Of a stretch of 23,346 nucleotides of DNA, positions 17,746 through 23,346 are shown one piece after another. The notes under the pieces were generated by a model. It worked only from the letters and a program-made list of their open reading frames with translations, was not told the DNA's origin and searched no databases. A program made the translations under genes and the position numbers. Every line of letters begins with the position of its first letter. Within the stretch, counting starts at the first letter, position 1. Source of the stretch: Ichthyosporea sp. XGB-2017a. Its lineage: Eukaryota; Opisthokonta; Ichthyosporea. The stretch covers positions 1 to 23,346 of the forward strand of contig PDIM01000058.1 in assembly GCA_002811675.1 (NCBI GenBank), given 5' to 3'.

Positions 17746-19038
17746 CTACTCTATGAGAACAGCAAGATTTTTGTCGTCAATAACGAACTTATCATAGTGT
17801 GGTAATTCTGAACACGTGGACGAAGAGTCTGAAGATTCCCCATCCATGGAGACTGTCGAAGGTTTCCTTAGTGCTCTCTTCAGGTCAGAGGACGAAATAT
17901 TTGACAGACCGCGAGCCAATTCCTGACCATCTGTGTCAAGAACTTTGATGGCCGTATCGCTCTGAAAGTCTCCATCAACCTGAACAACGTCCATCACAGG
18001 GACAGAGGATTCAGCTTCTTCATCCACAATCTTTTCTGCGCAAGGGGTATCCACAACAATGGAGCCTTCTGGAGCAAGACAATGGGATATCCAAACACCA
18101 TCTTCATTCAAGGTATTTGCATTTCTTTCAAACACAGTTCCAAGTTTTTCTCCATTCAAAATTTTCAAAATAGAATTGGGATTCGAAGAAGAAGTAATTG
18201 CAGTTCTGCAGCCTGATGCTATGGCCAATCTGGCAGCATTGACTTTCGTTGTCATACCTCCAGTACCCCAGGAAGATCCACTTCCGGAGATTTGAACTTT
18301 ATCTTGAAGGTCTGCAATGCTTTCAACATAATGAATTGGCTTAGCATCAGGGTTTGTTGCTGGGTTTGAAGTGTACAACGCATCAACGTCAGTCATCAGA
18401 AAAAGCCAATCTGCCTCCACCATGGCTGATACAAAGGCTGAAATAGTATCATTGTCCTGAAAATTGGTATCCTCGTTAGAAAGGGTATCATTTTCATTGA
18501 TAATAGGAACAACACCAAGCTCCAGAAACTGATTAATAGTTTCTCTTGCTCTCTTATAGTGCTTTCTCTTATTCAAGTCTCCTCTGGTAATAAGAACTTG
18601 GCCAATATTTTTGTTATAGTACTGGAATAAGTCATCATATACTCTCATTAGGCGGCCTTGACCAACGCCAGCCAAAGCTCTTTTCATACTGGTTGTTCTC
18701 TTGTCAGGATCAACCTTCGTAGCCAGGGTTCCAATTCCAACCGCACCACTGGAAACCAACAACACTTTATGGCCTTTTTCCATCATGGCACAGATTGTTT
18801 CTACTAGGAGCGTAAGTGTGCTCAAAGCCACTTGTTTGGTGTTCGCATCCACAATACTTGAAGATCCTACATATGTCAAGGAATAAAGTCATTACAGAAA
18901 GTTAACACTAACAGTTCGAAGAAATGCACACTTCCAATGAACGAATATATAGTCAAAATGAAACTTACCAATTTTGATTACGATTGTCTGTGGTTTAACA
19001 GACTCGCAGGCTTTGTGAATATCATAAGAAGCATCCAT
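17746..19038 (-). CDS. PRO1: Glutamate 5-kinase (proline biosynthesis)
   Basis: Exon 1 is 19038-18969 and exon 2 is 18866-17746 (phase 1; 102-bp intron, GTAAGT...ATGTAG), giving 396 residues. Splicing rebuilds the N-terminal ATP-site motif IVIKIGSSSIV across the junction. It phosphorylates glutamate with ATP to gamma-glutamyl phosphate, the first step to proline, in the cytosol. Signatures: VSSGAVGIG (61-69), VPIINENDTLS (143-153), FQDNDTIS (159-166), MTDVDALYTSNP, and GTGGMTTK (224-231). A C-terminal PUA domain (about 280-354, ending in ELARGLSNISS) is present, followed by a 40-residue Ser-rich tail. The length is like yeast Pro1 (about 430) and E. coli ProB (367). It is free-standing: no gamma-glutamyl phosphate reductase domain is fused to it. 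Confidence 0.96.
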
Positions 19039-19578
19039 TTTCAAAGAATTTTTCACAAAACTATCGCTCTATTTGTCTTTTATATATATATTTCAAAATT
19101 AATTGATTATTTCGTTAGAGACGAAACAACAGGGATCTATAGTTATACGGTAAGAAGAATTACAAAAGTTTTGTTTTCCTTCCATTTACCACGCCAAAAG
19201 AGCTTTAAAACCAATACAGCTAGTACCGAGAAACAAAAGATTCTCTTCAGTGCTCCACAAGATTAAAAACAAATGCACAAGTTCTTACACACAAAACTTG
19301 AATGATGCAATTCCAAACAGCTTTTCTTTGAAATCTAAAATCCACAAAGCTTTTGAACCTGCGAAACTAAAAACAAACAGTCCATACTAAACAGTCTTTC
19401 AATGCAGTAGCAGTCTGTTTACTTACAAAACCAAAACTAAAAAAAAAAAAAGGAAAAACTCCTTCAGAAAAAGGAAAAAATCCCCTTTTCTATACGAAAC
19501 CCCATTACAAAATAAAAATTATGAAAAAAAAATATAACAAACCGCATGCAGCCAATGCCGCGCGCCACAGGATTATCT

Positions 19579-19656
19579 CTTAACTATAGAAACAACCATA
19601 CAAAGGGACTGAGATGGACCTGCCAAAGGCCATGTACTGGGTTTCCTATAGTTAAG
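19579..19656. repeat. Inverted repeat able to form a 15-bp hairpin
   Basis: Left arm 19579-19593 (CTTAACTATAGAAAC) and right arm 19641-19656 (GTTTCCTATAGTTAAG) pair over 11 plus 4 bp with one bulged base and a 47-base loop. It could be an RNA stem or a DNA cruciform. Confidence 0.6.
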
Positions 19657-19791
19657 GATCGTGGTAAAGGGTTAGATCATCCCCGCCCCATAAAGTCCAG
19701 CCTCGTCGATCCTCGCAAAAATCTTCATGTGCAAAACCCGGTTTTTTTGCTTCCAGCGAGGCTACCTGCCAGCCAATGAGTACCAGAGTCA

Positions 19792-19823
<32 letters not shown>
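19792..19823. repeat. (ATT)n microsatellite
   Basis: About ten uninterrupted ATT units. Confidence 0.95.
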
Positions 19824-20615
19824 GATCATGGTCGAAGAGAGGGTTAGGGCTATATGTGAGTGACTCCGGATGATGAATTATCGTTAATTTATAGGGATGT
19901 GGATGGGAATTTGGGGTCGAGAGTCTAGGCCTGGCCGCGGTACGTTATTGAGCGAAGCGCAGCGTAGCGTTTTTCTCTCATCAGCTCAGGCCCTTTTTGA
20001 CGGTCAATTTTTTCGAGGATATATGATAAATGCAGCCTTCTGATTGGATAAAACCCCCATCCCTCAAAATTATGCTTCTCAGAACTGAATCCCTTACACA
20101 AGCTTCGCTCGTCCACACTTGCTGTGCAGACTATTTTACGTCGTCGTCATTTTTGTTTTTATTTTGTTTTTATTTTGTTTTTTGTTTTTTTGTTCGTTTC
20201 TTTTGCTTTTTTCTTTTTGGTCTTGTTGTGCCCATAAGAAGGACTTTTTCACGTGCCCTCTGTGTTTCATCGCATTGGTCTGCTTTCTTATTGCTAGCCT
20301 ATTGGGTCATGAACCGTATTTTTAGATATATATCCACAGCAATGAACTGCGTATTCCTTTTTCGTGCAGTCTGCAGACGCGACCAGCTGCTGCAGCAACT
20401 TATTTCAACATTCTGTCCACTGAAGGCTCCGATCGCCAAAGAGTCATAGACGTGTAGTTAATTGCTTGCCAAATACTGGTACACAAAGTTCTTTCAGGAC
20501 ATTCAAAATATGCATTCGAAAATAAATGTCCATGCCCCACTTCCAAACAGAAACAGGCTCATAAAAGCAACAAAAAGCGGCTGCCAACGTAGGTCTGGGG
20601 ATCAGATTATAGTTT

Positions 20616-20621
20616 TTTATT
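20616..20621 (-). terminator. Poly(A) signal for cyclin C gene
   Basis: TTTATT here reads AATAAA on the minus strand, 205 bp past the cyclin C stop codon. Confidence 0.45.
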
Positions 20622-20825
20622 CAGTCAGAGCAGCATAATTTCTTTATGTCTAGTAAGACGAAAGAATGAGTATCTGTTACATGTCAGATAAGAAGTAAAA
20701 GTATGCGATGGCGCTGATGTGTTCTGCGAGTGATAAGAAAGAAAACATCACATGTATGTATGTATGAAGCAAAGTGCGTTGATGTGGGAAGAGGAGGGAA
20801 TAAAGACCTTCGATAAAGACTAAGT

Positions 20826-21879
20826 TCATTTCTTCTTTGGTCTCTCTTCAACTTTCGGCTTCGCTGCCTTTTTGATAATCTTTGGGATATTGGCATGCTT
20901 TGTTTTCTCATATTCTTCCCATAGACCATAGAGTTCTAATATGACCTGCACAATTTCTAGAACCTCTTCCATATTGACCGACAATTCAGCAAACCATTGC
21001 TTCATATCCTTAATTTCGCCATCAAGCTCTACGCATGCCATATACATGCAAGCAAGTGCTATAAGGTAAGGCGGATAAAGCAAACAAAGATCAGTCCTAT
21101 AGGTATCGTTCACTATAAACCAAGCATTGGTTAGGACGGAGTGCGGAACTTGGGCGTCTTGCGCAAACTGGATTAAAGGTCTGTAAGGATGAAAGACAAT
21201 CAGGTAACAATCGAGTTCTTCAAGAAGATAAAATTCACATTCAACGATGTCTTCGCTGTCATATTCGAACCCATCTGTAAATCCAAAACCCACTTCTTTT
21301 GATTGTGCTGCAAAAGAATATATAATCCCCGTCGCAAAATGAAACAAAAAAATCAATACATGATCCAACTTCAGCATCAGCTACTGAGGTTACAACGCTA
21401 CTAACCTGCTACACGGGCGGCGTGTACTACATTCTTAGCAGCAACAGTACCACACTCTTCTACCTTTGAAGCAAGATACACCGCCGTTGCAACTAAGAGA
21501 ACAGGATCACAAATCTGTACAGAATTTCTACTATAAAAGCGGCGATAAAACACCATTGCAGTTGAAATCACCTGTTGCCTTAGCTTCAGTGTTTTTCCAA
21601 TAGCTTGTAAAACTAAAGCAGCAAATCAAGCATAGACACATCAAATGAATATCCCAAAGCAATCAATATAAGTAAGCGAGTAATCCACTAAAAGGGACCA
21701 TAGTGCCTAACTCAATCCCTTGATTAAACGACCTACATACCATTTGTATAGAACATTTTCATCTGTATATTCTCATACTTCGTGAGATACTTCAAATCTT
21801 GCTGTGTAGCAAGCTCCAACTCACTCTGATCAATGATCCATTTCTTAAAATGGGCCGAGTGCCAGAAATTCGCTGCCAT
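20826..21879 (-). CDS. CCNC: Cyclin C (CDK8 partner, Mediator kinase module)
   Basis: Exons 21879-21741, 21612-21406 and 21307-20826 join to 275 residues (human cyclin C has about 283). Introns are 128 bp (GTATGT...TTTAG) and 98 bp (GTTAGT...TTGCAG), both phase 1. Start MAANFWHSAHFKKW matches the cyclin C N terminus, whose NFW motif is diagnostic. The cyclin box reads QAIGKTLKLRQQVI and VYLASKVEE. The second fold has ECEFYLLEELDCYLIVFHPY, then NDTYRTDLCLLYPP and QWFAELSVNMEEVLEI, nearly identical to animal proteins. It activates CDK8 in the nuclear Mediator kinase module, controlling RNA polymerase II transcription. The tail is Lys/Pro-rich (KKAAKPKVEERPKKK). Intron positions are supported by frame and by homology on both sides. 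Confidence 0.97.
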
Positions 21880-22826
21880 TTTCTATACTCTCTCCCTCTC
21901 TCTTGCTTTCCCTGGAATGGAATCAACCTAGTCTCCATGCATGCACAGATAATCCTTCCCTTTCGGCCTCTCTCTATTGCACACACAAGCACTTTTCCTC
22001 CTTAAGTTCTTCCTCCGCCGAAACAAACAAACAAAGAAGCTTTTGTCCCTCAAATGATTCGAAGAGTCGACCACGAAGAAATAAACAACAAGTAACAACT
22101 GTAAAAAAAAAAAATAGGTCGCCCGCCGCTCCCGGCGCCCTGAAAAAAAGCGCCGCCGCCCGCCTGGCAAAAGTGGCAGCGGACAAATTTAATACAGGAT
22201 TTAATATAAAGGGGGTAGGGGGTAAAAACCAAAAACGTGTGGTAGAAATTTTTTCCCTTGTATTCTATTTTTTTGAAAGGGAAGGGGAAGGGCAGCGTTT
22301 TGGCCTCATGTGGGTCAACTCGTTTTGTTTTAATTCTAGTTAGGAGGAATTCAAATGTGAATTCAAAATTGCAATGACCTAAAGGTCGGCTCGCTCGCCA
22401 TTTTCTTCTTTAGGCCTATAGATAGTATCGCAAATTCCAGGAGCCAATCAGAGGACGCCCTAAAAGTGTATTTAAATTGTCGATCAGTAAGGAGGAATCG
22501 CTCGCAAGCTCGCTCGATTAAGTTTGACGTCAAGGATAAAAAAGATACGCTTTCTCATTTTCGCATCAAAGTCGAGAACCTTTTTTTCTGAGAATTTAGT
22601 ATAAAAGACAGCTTTCAAGTGTTTTGAAAAGTCGGTCTCAAATTCAATCTTTTTTTTTGTAAAAAAAAAACGCAAAGTAATAACAAACAAAATCATCAAA
22701 TTCAATTTCGATTGAAAAGAAGAAGTCGGAGTATAAGTTATGCCGGTGGAAAAGAGAAAGCCAAATTAGGCACACAAACACTAAAAAGAACATTTAAAAC
22801 TTCGAAAGCCAATCCGACATCTCTAA
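21880..22826. other. Cyclin C promoter region and GC-rich patch
   Basis: Divergent spacer between cyclin C and a downstream plus-strand gene. A poly(A) run at 22103-22114 leads into a GC-rich patch (22119-22175) with a hairpin (CGGCGC 22133-22138 / GCGCCG 22150-22155). CCAATCA at 22444-22450 and CCAAT at 22809-22813 are candidate promoter boxes. The frame through 22119-22210 is Ala/Lys-rich and could be an upstream exon of the last gene (a possible donor GTAGGG follows), but it has no ATG, so it is not called as coding. Confidence 0.4.
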
Positions 22827-23111
22827 TTTTACTATGAGGGAGTTCTCTATCCACATGATACCATCTGTAGAACTTATGGCGTAGTTGAGCACAGCCTTGT
22901 TCTAGGCTACACGGGCATGGTGAACAAGGACAGGAAGTTTACGCCATATTTTCTAGAAAAGTATGATTTACCTCCTTGCGAAGATGCTCTTCTGGCAGTA
23001 ACAGAAGAACAGATTAAACAGAAGATTCATAATGAAGACAGATATTGGCATGGTCTAACTAGCATACTTACAGATCCTGAGAGAGTTCTTAAGAAGATAG
23101 CAAAGCAATAA
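22827..23111 (+). CDS. 3' exon of an unidentified gene
   Basis: The frame is open from just after a TAA (22824-22826) to a stop at 23111, 94 codons. The protein-like part includes VLYPHDTICRTYGVVEHSLV and then, from Met at 22917, MVNKDRKFTPYFLEKYDLPP, ending LTDPERVLKKIAKQ. There is no ATG before 22917, so it is either a 64-residue protein starting there or the last exon of a spliced gene with acceptor at 22837-22838 (CTATGAG) or 22904-22905 (TTGTTCTAG). It is charged and probably helical near the C terminus. I recognise no family. It lies divergent to cyclin C. Confidence 0.5.
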   Translation, partial: FYYEGVLYPHDTICRTYGVVEHSLVLGYTGMVNKDRKFTPYFLEKYDLPPCEDALLAVTEEQIKQKIHNEDRYWHGLTSILTDPERVLKKIAKQ

Positions 23112-23346
23112 TATAGGCTCAAGTAAACAATGAATAATTTAATTTTATTATTACAAAAATATTACAGCTGATGAATCAAACCAAATGAAGAATTTGAGGC
23201 TTTTGAGCCCGCGGCCCCTTTTTTTTTTTTTTTTTTTTTTTAAAGCAGGGGGATTCACTAACTATGAAATGTATGGGAAAAGTGGGCCACTTTTTCTGAT
23301 CTAAAACAAAGTCTAATTATGAACTCTTAAGCATTTTCACTCTCAT
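23112..23346. other. Window end with poly(T) tract
   Basis: AT-rich sequence, a short GC-rich CCCGCGGCCCC, and then an uninterrupted run of about 22 T (23219-23240). No gene seen. Confidence 0.6.

Larger units (their letters stand above)
19039..20825. other. Long gene-poor spacer with simple repeats and hairpin
   Basis: About 1.8 kb without a convincing protein gene. Contents: CCAAT boxes at 19552-19556 and 19773-19777 and one on the minus strand at 20041-20047; a strong inverted repeat (19579-19656); an ATT microsatellite; a T-rich stretch (20140-20225); an AGCG-like direct-repeat patch (19953-19972); a TATG microsatellite (20753-20766). Parts must serve as the glutamate 5-kinase promoter and the cyclin C 3' UTR. 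An uncharacterised RNA gene is possible in 19540-20050. Confidence 0.5.

Noticed and set aside
19925-20116. 63-codon minus ORF containing KRYAALRSITYRGQA
   Set aside because: Arises from an AGCG-like repeat; no start context and no domain.
20030-20449. 139-codon plus ORF with a Phe-rich hydrophobic run
   Set aside because: The hydrophobic run is the translation of T-rich simple sequence; no domain, and no splice or start support.
21903-22343. 146-codon plus ORF with an Ala/Lys-rich middle
   Set aside because: No ATG before the plausible part; kept only as a possible upstream exon of the last gene.
1-23346. tRNA, rRNA, snRNA or transposon genes
   Set aside because: No T-loop/acceptor pattern, U-snRNA or SRP signature, terminal repeats, reverse transcriptase or transposase motifs were seen by eye; a covariance search would be decisive.

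Overview
This window is nuclear DNA from a eukaryote, most likely a single-celled one with a compact genome. Evidence: five genes are split by short GT-AG introns of 77 to 131 bp, several with a yeast-like TACTAAC or CTAAC branch point; AATAAA poly(A) signals follow most genes; and homopolymer, microsatellite and CCAAT-box sequences fill the spacers. Glutamate 5-kinase is a free-standing enzyme with a PUA domain (as in fungi and many protists) rather than the fused P5CS of animals and plants. RPEL motifs, a CaMKII-like kinase and cyclin C are compatible with a relative of animals and fungi, but the sequence alone does not settle the lineage.

Layout. 1-2029: no confident gene; a six-copy 19-bp tandem repeat, a CTAT microsatellite and other simple sequence. 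2030-2470 (+): a Pro/Glu/Val-rich hypothetical ORF. 2782-3540 (-): a broken or mis-split coiled-coil ORF group. 3848-4642 (+): a two-exon, probably N-myristoylated protein with a weak resemblance to the complex I assembly factor NDUFAF4. 4800-5903 (-) and 7170-8165 (+): two divergent HAD-type acid phosphatase paralogs, head to head across a 1.27-kb spacer with four CCAAT boxes in a 100-bp direct duplication. 8512-12384 (+): a 1290-residue class II histone deacetylase with a low-complexity N terminus, two RPEL (G-actin-binding) motifs, a Tudor-knot/chromo-barrel domain and the catalytic domain. 13340-15624 (+): a four-exon EF-hand protein. 15848-17364 (-): a CaMKII-like kinase. 17746-19038 (-): glutamate 5-kinase. 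20826-21879 (-): cyclin C. 22827-23111 (+): the last exon of an unidentified gene.

The genes look like an ordinary mix of housekeeping and regulatory functions, not a functional cluster. The phosphatase pair is the one clear local duplication and may share a promoter. The most notable item is the RPEL-Tudor-HDAC protein: it places an actin-monomer sensor, with an adjacent basic nuclear-import-like stretch, on a histone deacetylase. In animals that sensor is known from MRTF and Phactr proteins, and I do not know of a described HDAC with it. The EF-hand protein and CaMK-like kinase are adjacent and convergent, but nothing in the sequence shows they act together.
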